DNA of 64,000 nucleotides from NCBI RefSeq assembly GCF_000264905.1, contig NW_006763147.1, positions 346,272 to 410,271 on the forward strand, given 5' to 3'. The position numbers were made by a program, and so were the translations under genes. The stretch is from Stereum hirsutum FP-91666 SS1. Lineage: Eukaryota > Basidiomycota > Agaricomycetes > Russulales > Stereaceae. Positions 23,089-35,983 of the stretch are shown piece by piece; positions within the stretch are counted from its first letter, which is position 1, and every line of letters begins with the position of its first letter. Under the pieces are notes generated by a model, which was not told the DNA's origin, did no database searches, and saw only the letters and a program-made list of their open reading frames with translations.

Positions 23089-24395
23089 ATGGCTCCACCA
23101 ACTAGGCGCCGGCACTTGCCGAGGGCCCCATGTTCGATCGAACATGCCCCCCAGATGCCGAATTCCTTCGTTCGCAACATCAGCGCCCAAACGCAGACAC
23201 ATCAGACACAGGCACGCGAGTTGCCTTTTGACTTGGACACACAAACTACCGCACTTTCGCTAGCTATAGTATGTCCCTCTACGCCTCTTTGGTCTGGTCC
23301 CTTTGGGTGTACCTTCAGTACGCCCTCGGCCTTCCTCTTCTATCTCATCGTCAGGCTGTTCTGGGATTCCGCTGGTTTTTCCGTGGTCTCAACCAGTGTG
23401 GGAATATAATTACCGACAAAGACGTGCACAAACTGCTGGTCGACTGGGAAGCTGCCAGACAGGTGACGAGACCTGGAAACACCCTCGAGGACGAGCAAGA
23501 CGAAATCGATATCAGGAACTGTCTCAAGCCCGATTCATCGTCCTCCGCTTCCCCTGCAGGTCACTTCGTAACGACGCTCACATCGCGCTCCTCTTCCTCC
23601 AAACCGCCACGCTTTGACGACGGATACCGGTTCCCGGCGCTTACCCCTCTATGTCGTCGACGATTATGCCACTCGGTGCGTCCATTAATTAACCATCTTT
23701 ACATGTCTAAGCCTCGCATTCTATACTCAACTTCTGTCTCATAGGGAACCTGGCAATTCATATCTGGCCGTCTACTCAAGAACGCTGCCAAGAATCACAA
23801 GCGCGCTGACGACCTCGAATCATGTCTCTATGTCCTCGTCTATGTAATTTTCCGGTACCAAGAAAGCTCACTGAACGAGGACTTTCTCGCCCTTGAGATG
23901 GAGGAGATCTTTAACCAATCGGATATCGTTGAAGGTGTTCATTGCGGTGGACGAGGCAAAGGGTCATTCCTTAGGGGCAGTGGCTGGACCCTACCGCCCA
24001 AGATCGTCACGGAGTCCTTTCCCGTCGCCCTTGCCGGCATCATCAACAGTCTTCGATCCATATTCGTCAAGCGCTACACTAGTCGCCCGGAGCCACTGGA
24101 TACTGTGCATGCCGTGTATAGGAAGGACGTGCAGGTGCAGTGGGATCGCTACAACAAGGACAAAAAACGAGCAAGAGCGGCGCTCAGCACCTCCAACGAG
24201 GTCATCGCGATATTCAAGACATTCCTAGATATGCCGGATAGTGATTGGGAGGAAGGTCGGCCGTACATGGATCGCCTTGAGTGGCAGTGGATCAGTGAAG
24301 AGACGATGCAGAACGAGCGTAAACGTGAACAATTGCAGGCGACTCCGATGGGCAATAAGAAGAGGGCTACGGGGGCGGGAATTCACAGTGGATGA
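23089..24395 (+). CDS. FunK1-type fungal protein kinase, truncated remnant
   Basis: The C-terminal half matches the fungal FunK1 kinase pattern: GNIITD...LLVDWEAARQ, then GTWQFISGRLL, then H-x4-DDLESCLYVLVYVIF, and a variable tail ending RATGAGIHSG. ATG at 23089 gives a 60-codon exon. An intron starts at 23269, with several in-frame acceptors (23318, 23354 or 23396). Problems: no N-terminal lobe is visible, and the stretch where FunK1 proteins have an HRD-type catalytic loop reads FRGLNQCGNII, without the expected aspartate. It is likely catalytically dead or a decayed fragment still under a reading frame. FunK1 membership is confident; function is unknown. Confidence 0.6.
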
Positions 24396-24778
24396 GTGGA
24401 CAGAGATTTCTGGATTTCTATCTATGGCGGGGAGTAGCACACTGGCTGCGACTTGGGCTTGACTTTGTACTTCATAACGTGTGTATTAGGGCAGCCTAAC
24501 GGCGAGGAATGCAATTACATCTAAGCAGTAAAGAGCGAATAATGTAGGAATATATGGGCGGAAGGGCTTAGAGTAGGTAAGAAATGAGGTTTCGATAGGC
24601 CGCCGCATAACATGCGATTAAAAAGACGATTAGTAGTCCTATATACGTATGTAGGTTAGGGGAATCACGTCCAAGAGAGTTCGCCCATACGGGTACGGAC
24701 CGTGTCTGGAGTACACTAGATCTGCGACGAAGACTCAGCTTTCATGCATACAACAGTCTAACAATAGATGAGGCGTAC
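24396..24778. other. Convergent 3' spacer
   Basis: Lies between the kinase remnant (plus) and the five-module cysteine protein (minus). AT-rich, probably holding both 3' ends. No feature resolved. Confidence 0.5.
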
Positions 24779-27700
24779 TTACCATTCGGGTCGAGGTTCA
24801 TCCTCAGGATACAACAACACCAATTTATCGAAGTCCACCTCCTCTGAACTTGGCATCTTCGCGTCAACGTCAACGTCCACATCCACGTCCGTCGCCGTGC
24901 CAGACATCGAACCGTCTGGCACATCGGACCTCGCCGAGGATTCGATCACCATACGCCCCACTTCGTCTTCGTCCTCTATATCCTCCGTCTTCATGCGTAT
25001 ATAACGACTCTCGTCATTCTCAGATCCTGCAATCATCCCACCATCCACGCTACTAATACTCATCTCATGCTGCTCTCCTTCGAACGCCCCGGTGTCCGTG
25101 GTAGCCGAACGACCTGAAAACCTATCCGCAGATGACCAAGATGTGTGGTCTTGAGGTCGAGCCATCGAAAGTCGAATCGTAATCGTGTATAGTTTCGGAG
25201 TCTCCTCGACCTCCGCCACCCTGGCGTCCTCCGCCTCCTCCGCCTCCATCTCTACCATAGCTTTCTCGCCAGCAACCGTCGTAGACTTCTCCTGGACCCC
25301 TTCTACCGTAACCACACCAATCTCCTCCTTTCGATCTTCGTTCGGTATACTCTCCTCTCTTGGCACGTCTGTAGACGTCTTCTCCATCTGAGGATCTCGT
25401 GCAGACACTAAGTTGGATTCGTGGGGTCTACTGTTACCTGGACCAGGTTGAGACGTACACGACACCACGACATTCGTGCCGCAAGAGTGAGATGCCGTTT
25501 TCGAGGGCGATGTAGCAGAGGATCGTTGAGCTTTCTGTTCGAGAGAGCAACGATAATACGATCGAAGTCCGAAGCTGTTGTTCCTCCGAGACGTAGACGT
25601 GCCGCCGTACCTGTTTTCCATGTATATGGTGATGAGTACGAGAAACATCGAGGGAGAACAACCCGAAGTAGGGTTTCAAGTTGTTTTATGTAGTAGACAT
25701 ACCGAACATACTCATGTCCGGTAACAGAGCCGATTCGGTTCATGATGTCGCGAGTCGCGGCTAGAAGGAATATATGCTCTGTGATAATGCGGGGGAAGGA
25801 TGCGTGGAAGACGAATGGTTCAGCAGAATCGTCAGCCGAAGACGGCGGTTGTTTGAGGCGCGTCCGGAGGTCGTCGAGAAGACAGGATAGGTCGGCATGG
25901 ATCGTTGGCGCTGTGCTCGACGTTGACGGAGACGTGATCTGTGGTAAAGAACGGTATCAGTCCTTACCTCACGACATCCACGACGAATTTCAGGTGGGCA
26001 TGGATGAAGATAATTTATGTTTCAGAAGGGCCACAAGGAGAGACAAGACCCACCTTGAATGAGTACTTAGGCTCCGAAGTAGTAGTCATTGGGTCTTGCA
26101 CGGTCCCATCGGGACTCCTCATCGTGCTTAACTTCGCCGCATTCATATTCTGTCAACCATGCGCATTAGCAACACATTCATTCGATGTCCCGAGCAGAAA
26201 ACTTACCGCAGAAGATGATTGCCCACTAAAAGCCTCCCGCTCCCTTAATTTCTTCTTCTCCTGCCATTTCTTGGTCGCGATCCGTTGTTTCTCCTTGCAC
26301 TCCTCGCACTGCACGTAGTTGTACGCTGACAGAGGGGGAAGAATAACACCGCATCCTATTCGTGTACAGCGCCGTTGGGTCAAGGCGGAGCTCAAACTAT
26401 CGGTTGCTGATGTTGGTGTGACTGGCGAGATGATCGGGAAGGGAGAGGAAGGTTTCGAAGGTCCTGCGTCGGAGGGTACATTTTCCATCTACCAGAATAT
26501 CAGGTTCACTATCAGGCGAAAGAAAAAAACAGAGAAAACGCACGACAGACTCGCCGGAAGCCTCCCGCTCCCTCAATCGCTTCTTCTCCTGCCATTTCTT
26601 GTACGCCATACCCTGTTTCTCCTTGCAATTCGCACACTGCACGTATTTGTACACTGATAGAGGGGGGAGAATAACGCCACAGCCTATTCGTGTACAGCGC
26701 CGTTCGGTTGAGGCGGAGCTCAAATGACCGATTCCTGATGTTGGTGTGACTGGCGAGATGGTCGAGAAGGGAGAAGAGGGTTGCGAAGGTCCTGCACTGG
26801 AGGTTGCGTTTTCCATCTACCAGGACATGGTGTTCAATATCAGGCAAAATGTCAGACCAGAGAAAACGCACGACAGACTCAGAACCGCTCCGCGATCCTT
26901 CAAGGTTGTTGGGCTCTTCGTCCTCCACATTAATACTTCCACCCCTCATTTTTTCCCGCTGCCGTTCGGAATATGCCCGAGCGTCAAGTCTTCCCTGCTC
27001 CCGACAAGATGCACATTGGATGTAATGGTAGCTCGCAAGATCTGGAAGAGTATTGCCACAGCAACGTCGCGAACAGATACGTTTTGAAGATGTATCCTGA
27101 GAGGCATCGACTCCCGGTTTGGTTGTGGTTATGCTGGTGGGAATGAGCGAACTGGAGGGCGTTTGTGCGTTGGAAGTACCTGGGTCGATATTCTACGGTT
27201 GTGTGGTGTCGGCTCACATATCCACATTCCCTAGACAGTAGGGAAGAACTTACCATGGCCTCGTTCTCACACGCAACAGTAGTCTGGATTCCTTCGTTCA
27301 CCTTCACATCCTGCTGTTGCTCCTCGTCCAACCTCTTCCGTTTCCTTTCCCTGACGCCTGCATTCATAGCTCTTCCATGCTCCTTACACGCCGCACATTG
27401 CACATAGGGATAGATATTGGCAGCTGGTAGGACGGCCCCACAGTTTCTGCGTGTACAGACGCGGGGTGCGGAGGGGTTGGGAGTTTGATTGTTTATGAGG
27501 GAACAAGATGGTGATGATGACGGGGGTGGGGCACTGAGGGAGGGTTGCGGTCCTGAAGCACCTATTTGGATGGCCTATCCGTCCAGCAATTTCCATGCCT
27601 CGTAAACAGACCACACGTCAAGCCCAGGTCAACAGAAAATGATCGCTCACCTGCGTTTTTGACGACTCGTTTCTTATACTAGAAGCGCTCTCCCTTTTCA

Positions 27701-27890
27701 TTCGTTTCCTCTCATTAAAGACGCGCATTGCCTCTCGACCCTTTTCGCGGCAGGATTCACATTGTACGTAGACGTAGACGGAGACGGGAGGTAGGGTGGC
27801 CTTGCAGCCATTCTTGCTGCATTGGCGTGTATTAGGAGAGGAGGGCAGTTCACTAGGTTCCAAAGACGGCAGCGTAGACATAGACTCCAT
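24779..27890 (-). CDS. Five-module cysteine protein with C-terminal YYRC domain
   Basis: ATG at 27890 (MESMSTLPSLEPSE); stop at 24779. Five successive exons each carry a module of the form C-x4-C-x4-LPx3-x-Y-x-Y(V/I)QC-x2-C(R/K)E followed by a basic stretch (ERKRKR, QEKKRLRERE). They are centred near 27790, 27400, 27050, 26650 and 26310. The four cysteines look like a zinc-binding fold. After the array come short exons including FPRIITEHIFLLAATRDIM, then GLRSYYRCSLEQKAQ...SHSCGTNVVVSC (about 25590-25450), a long acidic insert, LYTITIRLSMAR, and an acidic tail (DVDVDVDAK, ending EDEPRPEW). The same two parts occur in the smaller gene at 46203. Agaricomycetes have many uncharacterised proteins of this general build. 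A nuclear DNA-binding role is only suggested by the basic and cysteine-rich parts. Confidence 0.7.
26150..26900 (-). repeat. Recent exon-intron duplication, cysteine modules 4 and 5
   Basis: The last two module exons open with MENATSSAGPSQPSSPF and MENVPSDAGPSKPSSPF, and both contain RRCTRIGCGVILPPLS. The introns before them share CAGAGAAAACGCACGACAGA on the plus strand. Exon and intron were therefore copied together, more recently than modules 1-3. Confidence 0.85.
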
Positions 27891-28346
27891 AGCCCCAATA
27901 AATCGTGGATGGTGAGGTGGATGTCGATGCTTAGTCCAGCACTTGGGCTGAAAGAAATAGTAAAAAGCTTCGGAGAAGACTGACGGGAAAGGAGTGAAAT
28001 CGGAAGTCGGACTGAACCACACAGATAAACCGAGGAAAATGTCCACAAATCTCGAGTAAATATATCCTCAGTTTCGTGGAAATCAGGCTACATGTGATGT
28101 CAACAACCAGACTAGGACCGAGAAGCAATTTGGATGATCTGCGCAGACTTTACCACTTGCTATAAAATCTTGTGTGGAGCACCAATTACCTAAGCGCTTG
28201 GGTCTATCGATCCGATAGCGTGGCGAATACTGGCAGATATTGTCCTCATCATCGACGACGCCAACCGTGGCTATTTTCTTCTCTCACTAACGACAGTGGC
28301 GACGACAAGCGCGACGAGTGCGCTGTCGTGAGCGATACCCTGGACG
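27891..28346. promoter_or_regulatory. Shared intergenic region of divergent genes
   Basis: About 456 bp between the ATGs of the cysteine-module gene (minus) and the first histidine kinase (plus). It must contain both promoters. No clear TATA box or operator was identified. Confidence 0.4.
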
Positions 28347-31300
28347 ATGCCACAGTCCCTCCCATTCGAGTCTCCAGGGGCTATCTCTGAGCTCCCTTAC
28401 GTCTCCTTCCTTCTCGCGTACCCCCACCCCGCGTTCCTGCTGCCTGCCGTCGTCGCTCCAGGCAAACTCGCGCCTTCTCTAGTACCAACATGGTGCAATC
28501 CGATGCTCGTGGCACTCCTGACTGGCTCGCGTAGTGTCAAGAATAGTCGTCCAGTCACGCCAGACGGTCAGCTCGCCACATCTTTCGTCGAAAGCCTCCG
28601 GTCAACAGAGGTACGACGAATTGGCGAGTGGATGATGAGCGACGATCCGGACATTCTCTTGACGATGCGGCCACTTTGGATAGACCAAGACCACCCCGAC
28701 ATTCAGCTCCAGCTCACGAAAACGAGACTGGGCAAGGTTTGGGTCGTCACGTCTGTGCCACGTTCTCCGCTGCCCCCGATCCCAAGTACGCCGACCACTA
28801 TTGCCCAGAGACGAGCGCGCGACGAGGATCTGAGGATATCGCTCAATTTGAGGCAGCAAGCAAATTTGCAGGTCACGAACTTGCGCGACAGTAGTATGGT
28901 CGCCATGGTCGAGTCGTTCGATTGGGCAAGTACGCCACTGGGCCCCCGAGAGAGTTGGCCACAAAGTTTGATCACATCGCTGGGCGTCTGTCTGTCGTCA
29001 TCAGTACCGGTACGTACCTCTTATATACCTCGTTTCTCACTGCTTGTGGTCTGAATAACGCTCGGTACGAATTTCTACTGTGTATTCTGACCGTCGTATT
29101 GTATAGGGCGCGGTATGGTGGGGAGAGGAAGCTGTGATAATCTACAATGACGCCTAGTCGGTTTTTACAGTTCTGAACTTGAACTATATCCGAGATTCTC
29201 ACGTCTATATCTAGCGTACCTACGGCAGGTTCGAAGCATCCGCGAATATTTGGGCAAGCTGGCTCCGTCGCTTGGAGTGAGCTATGGGAAGAAATCGGCC
29301 CGATTGTCAAGAATGTGTTTGACGGAGCAAGTGTCTGGAGGCAAGATGGTAACTCTATTACAATTTTTTCTCTCATATCCTTTCCTGATCGTCTCCTAGA
29401 CCTCTTGCTTTTCGAGCGATTGACGAATGCTGGATTACCTGAAGAAAACTACTACGACTGGAGCTACCGACCAGTCAATCAGGAAGACGGTACCATCGGT
29501 GGAATACTGAGTAAGCAAGCCTATGTCCACTGAGAGTGAACCTGACTGATTCTCTGCAGACGATTGTTTTGATACAACGCAGAAGATACTCGGACAACGC
29601 CGTATGCGCTGCCTGAGCGATCTCACAGGAAGCACAGGCCTCTCCTCCTCGCCCACCGAATTCGCACAATCCGTCATCCACACACTTTCTCGTGAGGCTT
29701 ACGCCCGTGACGTACCCTTCGCGGCTTTATACTTCTGTTCTTCTTCTGGCCCCACGAGCACCGCGCCAGCCGCCGCTCCATCTCCCGCCACAAAACCCTC
29801 GGGGATCGTCCACGTCGAACCCGTCTCGACACAAATCACCGTCACGCTCACGCTCGCAGGCACAATCGGCATACCGGATGGACACCCTGCTGGACCGGAA
29901 TCGGCGAGCTGTATCGTCGAGCTGGCGTCGCAAGTGCCCGTGTCGCCACAACTGCTGGGTCTGACGGGATTGCAGACTACTGACCTGACGACGTCGATTT
30001 CGTTGGGTCAGTCGAGAGATTACATCACGAGTAAGGACGGGAGGAGGGCTTCTGCGGTGGCACCAAGCTCTACCAGCACTGCTACAAGTTCAGGGAGCAG
30101 TACTGGGACCGCGACTGGCATCCTAGGCGCAAATCCGACCTCTCCCGCTTCTGTTTCTGGGAAAGATACTTGTCCGTGGCCATTTGCGGAGGCGTTATTG
30201 AGCGGGCGTGTCATGCATCTCGATCATCTACCAGAGTCGGTCACGGAGGGATTGATCAAGAGGGGATGGGGAGATGAGCCACGAGAGGCTGTTTTATTGC
30301 CGATCTCGTTGGAGAGTGCGAGGATTCCTAATGCGGTGCTGATTTTGGGATTGAATACGAGGCGGCCGTACGATGCGGAATATGCGTCATTTGTGGACAT
30401 TACGAGGTTGACGCTGAGCTCGACGTTGGGAGCTACGTTAGGAAGGGAGGCAGATCTGCAGCGAGCAGAGTGAGTGTTTCTTTGGTTTAGACGGTTATGG
30501 GAGATTACCGAACTTTTTACGCTTTCGTACAGGCACTATGCTCAGCTGGACGCGGTATGTATCTCATCTCTTCTGAGGACGACACGCTAATCATTGCCTC
30601 GGTGGCACGCCAACAGGCCAAAACCGCGTTCTTTTCGAACGTATCGCATGAACTCCGTCAGTATCCCTCTCTCTTCCCGATAATCTTCCTTCCGTGTACT
30701 CACACGCCACTTCATTGTCAGGAACTCCACTGACTCTCATCGGCGGTCCACTGGACGACGTGATCGCTGACCTCCCCGAGGGCCGAACACGTTCGAACCT
30801 CAAGCTCGCAGCGCGAAACGTCCGCCGGCTTTCCCGCCTCGTCGACTCCTTGATGGACTTCAGCAAACTCGCGGCAAACAAACTAGAGGGTTCGTTTCGT
30901 TGCATCGAACGCCGGTATAGGAAGTTGACCTTGTGGCACGGCTATGCCCTACTGTTTACATTCAGGACACTTCCAGCCAGTTCAACTTGGAATATTTACG
31001 GCGGATCTTGCTTCGCTGTTTAGGAGTCTTATAGAGAGGAGTGGGATTCAGGTGATTAGTCTGTGTTTGTGGTCATGTCTTGTAGTGAAGACACGGTGCT
31101 GATCGATTTTTTCTTCTTGCTCTTTCTCGCAGTACGAGATCGTCTGCGATGAACGTGTGACACAGCCATTGTGCTATATTGATCCAGAGTACGTCTTTTC
31201 CCCTCCCGCATTGGCAAGGTTTTTGAAGATTGACGTTGACTGTACGGCTTCGTTGCAGTTTCTGGGAGAAGATCGTCTTCAATCTCATCGGCAACGCGTT

Positions 31301-34300
31301 CAAGTGTACATCTACATGGCGTCCTTGCTTGAAGGAATCCCCAATGCTGACGCCGTAACATGTTCTAGATACATTCACTGGAACGATTACTGTGCGCGTA
31401 GGATTCACGTCGACACATGCGGTATTTTCGGTGCAGGATACTGGTATTGGGATCTCTGAAAGAGGTGCGTTTGTTTGTGTCGATGTGCTAATGCCGTCCA
31501 TGTCTCAACGTTTATGAACCTCACATCCGTCAACCAGACCAGTCGAAGATATTCGATCGGTTCCACCGAGTCCAAGTAAGTCTTCTCCCGCGCTGCATCC
31601 GTGTTTTACTTGTCTGACTATTTGCCTAGTCTGTTAGTCGTAGTCATGAGGGTACAGGTATCGGCCTGGCTCTGACGAAGGTCAGTCACAGCTGCTACAT
31701 AGCTACGAAAGATACCTATTGACATCTTGACGTAGGAATTGGTCGGCCTTCATGGGGGAGAGCTCGCCGTAGAGTCTGCTACGGGTGACGAAGAGCACGG
31801 TAGCAAGTTGTACGTCCAACCTCCATCGCAACCTCCCTCACTCTGAAAGAGCTACGACTGAACCACCCACACTCAATACAGCACTGTCAAACTTCTTCTG
31901 GGCAAAGAACATCTCCCCATGGCCAACACTCTCGACGTCTCCTCAACTCTGAACCGCCAAGGATCCTACGCCAAAAACATAGTAGAAGAAGCTAGGATGT
32001 GGTCTATGAAAACCTCTGGTGCGAGCGTCGAAGGCTCGACGCCTAGTGAGTCGGAGGGATCTGGGTCTTCGGATTCGTCTGGTAGCACGGGTCCAGGAAG
32101 GTTTGAGATGTCGTCGTTGGTGTTCTCGAAGTCGGATGTGGTTCTTTTAGGTGCGTGAATTAGATTGTCTACGAAAGTGTGCCTTGAGCGTATGCAGACG
32201 GAGCTGACGACGGTGGGCGTGTTGTGGCGTGATGATTTGCGGACAGTGGACGATAATTTGGATATGAGACGAGTGAGTGCTTATTCGCCGTCCTTCTCCA
32301 CCCGAACGGGGTGCTCACTATGTCCCTACACTTGCAGTATATCAAATCTATGTGAGTGCTTTATCATCGCGTGAGGACTCAAGAAGCAGCCTGTTCACGC
32401 TGTTGTTGCGCTGCACATAGATTAGCACCGTATTGCACCAGTCAGTTATTCTCATCTTTATTCCACGCTTTATCACTCATTTGGGTTCCTGCGTTGGCTC
32501 TAGTAATTGAGGCGAATAACGGAAAAGAAGCGCTGGAGACCGTGGCGCATACAACACCGGATCTCATCTTGTCCGACGTTATGATGCCAAGTGTGTTGTT
32601 TCTCGACAACATTTGCGTTATTGGTTGTGCATTGCAGGCTAATATTTGGAATAGTAATGGATGGTTATGCGCTTTTACATGCTCTGAGGGCCCGGAAGGA
32701 GACAGGTTAGTAGACGCCATAATTTCATCGCGAGTCATCAGGACGATGTCTTACCATTTCCCAAATCCTTCGCGTATAGCAATGACACCGGTAATCCTGA
32801 TCACCGCGAAGTCCGATAGCGAAGAGACAGCTGAAGGACTGGTAAGTCCCTGTCGATAGATTGAAGTCAATAGTGTAGCTCAAGACAGTCTGTTCTAGCT
32901 TTCTGGTGCGGACGAGTGCGTGCGCTTGTTCTTACACCTATACGTTCGTTGACATACAACTTGTCTATTCTAGCTACCTCACGAAACCTTTCAAGGTGCG
33001 AAATCGTCTTGTTTCTTCCAGCGAACCACTTGCTTACGGTTCGCTCAGAGCTCGGAGCTGGTCGCCAGGGTGCACCTGCACATGAACCTAGGAAAGAGCA
33101 GGATAGAGCTTGAGGCTCGCTTCCAGTGCGTAGACATGCCTTATTTTTCGTTTTCGTTTGTATTTACACGTAGACGCTGACAGAGAGAGAACGCGTGAGC
33201 TAGCACAATTGCTGGAGCTGAGCCCTGTCGCTATCATCAGGTGAGCAACAGGTAAAGTCCAGGCAGCTGGACCCGTTTGCTCATGACTACGTTATTGTTT
33301 AGGTCTGCCCGCGATGGCAGCATACTCTACGGTGGGTAGCCGTGGACTGACCACGTACTACGAACACTAATTGATTGCTCGCTAGTCAACCCCGTATGGT
33401 ACGAGATCTCCGGGCGCAAAAACGGCAGTCCTCTGGATGAATGGTTCGTCTATCGTTTACTCCTCGCACGTCTTGTGTTTGACCGCTGTTTCATAGGCCT
33501 GAAAGGTGACGCTTCTACCAAAACATACCTGATCGCATGAATTGATCTGATTTGAGCTCGTCACTAGCCTACTGGAAGAAGATTTTACTACTGTCATGGA
33601 CTTTTGGAGACGCATCCACAGGCCTCCAGCACCCGAGGCAGAGCCCGATGAGAAAAATCTTCTGTTAGACTTCCGTGAGATTAAACTGTAAGTACAGTTC
33701 GTGGTCTACATGCTGATCATTCTCGACTTCATGAAGGGTGGAGAAATGGGCGCTGGTGTCAGCTACAAGCTGAACGCACTGAAGGAGGAGGTACACGTAA
33801 GTCTGGTGCTCCTCACTCGTCGCTTTGGATTCCTCTGATTAGAAATCACCTCCTAGTCTGCAGTATCACAGACACCAGCCACCAGCGGCTATACGAGGCC
33901 CAGAAGCTTGCGTACGCACAGGAACGGGAGGCGATCGCGGCCCGGAGGGCTGAGGAGGCGGATGAACGTAGAAAAGAAGCCGAAGAACGACGGCGGGGCC
34001 AAGGTCTGTGTTCACATCGCTCTTGTTTGGGTTACTTGCTCATGCTTTCAGCTCTCAGAACTACTGATCGATGTTACATCTCATGAACTTCGACAGCCGG
34101 TATCGGCGATCATCAACTGCAGCTCCCTCGTACGATCTAATATGACTACTCTGAGGGACACGCTCTACGAGTGTCTTACTTCTCAGTCTTCGTTTGTACC
34201 TGAAGAGCAGCTGCTGGAGACACTCGACGACGACCTTGAGGCCCTAGACTCGATATATCAGTGTGGACTGGCTCAAGGTATGTCCCTCGATTGATCTAGT

Positions 34301-35983
34301 GCCGTAGCATGTGTTTGACTGAAGCTCGTAGAACGCATCGCCAACGACGTCCTTTCCCTATCGAGGATACAGTTGAACGTTCTCAGTATCCACCCGGGCC
34401 CGTTCAGACTTGTGTCGGAAGTGAGGCGAATATGCTCCATCTTCCGAAACGAGGTGAAGATGTGGGAACTCCGATTTTTCTATCCTGCTCGGTATTGACT
34501 GGCTGATATCCTTAACTTTTTTGTTTTGTAGGAAAAAGATCAACCTGGAGGTTGGGTTTGGTGAATCACTCCCCCTTCTCGGCCTCTCGTACGTCGCTTG
34601 CGACAAGGCCCGGTTCGGACAGGTCATCACGAATTTGATGAGCAATGCCATCAAGTTCACAGACGTGAGTCTTCGTACCTACCACATGTTTCCTCTTCTA
34701 ATGTGCCGTGTAGACCTCCGCGGGCAAACGTGATATCATAGTCAATGTGGAAGTGGCATTGAGCGAACCACCCGACGGAAGCTGCAAAGCACCACCACTG
34801 CACATTTCGCAACCTGGATATGTAGTCCCTCCGAATACCCCGGTCTACATCTACGTTTCCGTCACGGACTCGGGACCTGGACTACAACCAGATGACCTAA
34901 CTTTGCTGTTCAAACGGTTTGTGATCTATAGTCTCTGCAGCTACCAGTCGAGGCTCATTTTCTTTGAAGATTCCAGCAGGGATCGGTGAGTGCCAGTGCT
35001 CGATCGCTGTGCATGTGTATAGTCTGATAACCTCCCTTCGTGGCGTATAGAACTCGCACGACGTCTTCGGTGGCTCCGGCTTGGGTCTATTCGTCAGCAG
35101 ATCCTTGTGCGACTTGTACGATTTCCATTTGCTTCTGTCATGTCTCGTACTCTAACACGCGATATATCTAGAATGGGCGGTCGAATTTCGGTTGACAGCG
35201 AGTACGGCCAAGGCGCCACATTCAGGTTCTTCATCAAGTCGCTGGCAGCGCCCACACCACCAGTCGGCCTCGATTCTCCCGCCTTGTCAACTCCGAGCAG
35301 TAGTATCAGCCCTGGATCACCGTCTGAAGCAGTGGATTATGTGGCCGTTGCCGGCGCGGAATACCATATCCTCATCACGGAGGACAATATCATCAATCAG
35401 GTATGCGACTGGACTTTGGCTCAGGCTGGGTTGATAGGCTAATACTTGTGTTCAGACTGTACTGAACCGCCAGCTGAAAAAGGCCGGGTGTTCGACAGAG
35501 CTTGCGAGTAATGGATTGCAGGCGATCGAGCGCGTTCAAAAACTGGCCACCATCAACGACGCAAACGGTGTTCCGCGACATTTCGACGCAATCCTTGTAT
35601 GCCGTCCTTGGTTCTATCGTTTCTGTTTCTACCTGGCTGATCAGAGCGCATGCTAGCTCGATGTTGAAATGCCTGTTATGGACGGATTGACCGCTGTCCG
35701 TCAAATTCGGAAGATGGAGGCGTCGGGAGAGTTGCCTGGGGGGCGTAATTGGATATTCGCACTCACAGGCAATGCGCGCGAGGGGCAGATAGAGAATATC
35801 CGGAATGCCGGTATGGATGATGTCTTGGTGCGAAACACCTTCACTTTCGCTCGCCCCACCCCGCGTATGTCCTTCGTAGTTCAAGTGGCTGACTGTTCTC
35901 GGTGTGGCGTACAGATTAAACCATATCGCATAGACGATATCATGGCTAGGATTCGAAGTACCCGCCGGAGTCACGGACCCTGA
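28347..35983 (+). CDS. Dual-core hybrid histidine kinase A
   Basis: Sensor kinase of the multistep phosphorelay. ATG at 28347 (MPQSLPFESPGAISELPYVS). Order by position: N-terminal region; PAS-like block (IIYNDAY, ENYYDWSYRP); GAF-like block 29560-30475; HisKA with the phosphoacceptor in FFSNVSHELRTPLTLIGG (about 30635-30735, split by an intron after HEL); HATPase with NLIGNAFKY, DTGIGIS and GTGIGLAL; receiver with VDDNLDMRR, LILSDVMMP and TKPFK; second PAS-like block (VNPVWYEISGR); a Glu/Arg-rich coiled coil (EEADERRKEAEERRRGQ); second HisKA (VTSHELRQPVSAIIN); second HATPase (NLMSNAIKFTD, DSGPGL, GGSGLGLFVS); final receiver (ITEDNIINQ, LDVEMPVMDG, KPYRIDDI). All key residues are present. There is no transmembrane segment, so it is probably cytosolic. 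Such kinases with two cores are known in basidiomycetes. The receiver uses 14-nt and 20-nt exons. Confidence 0.92.
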
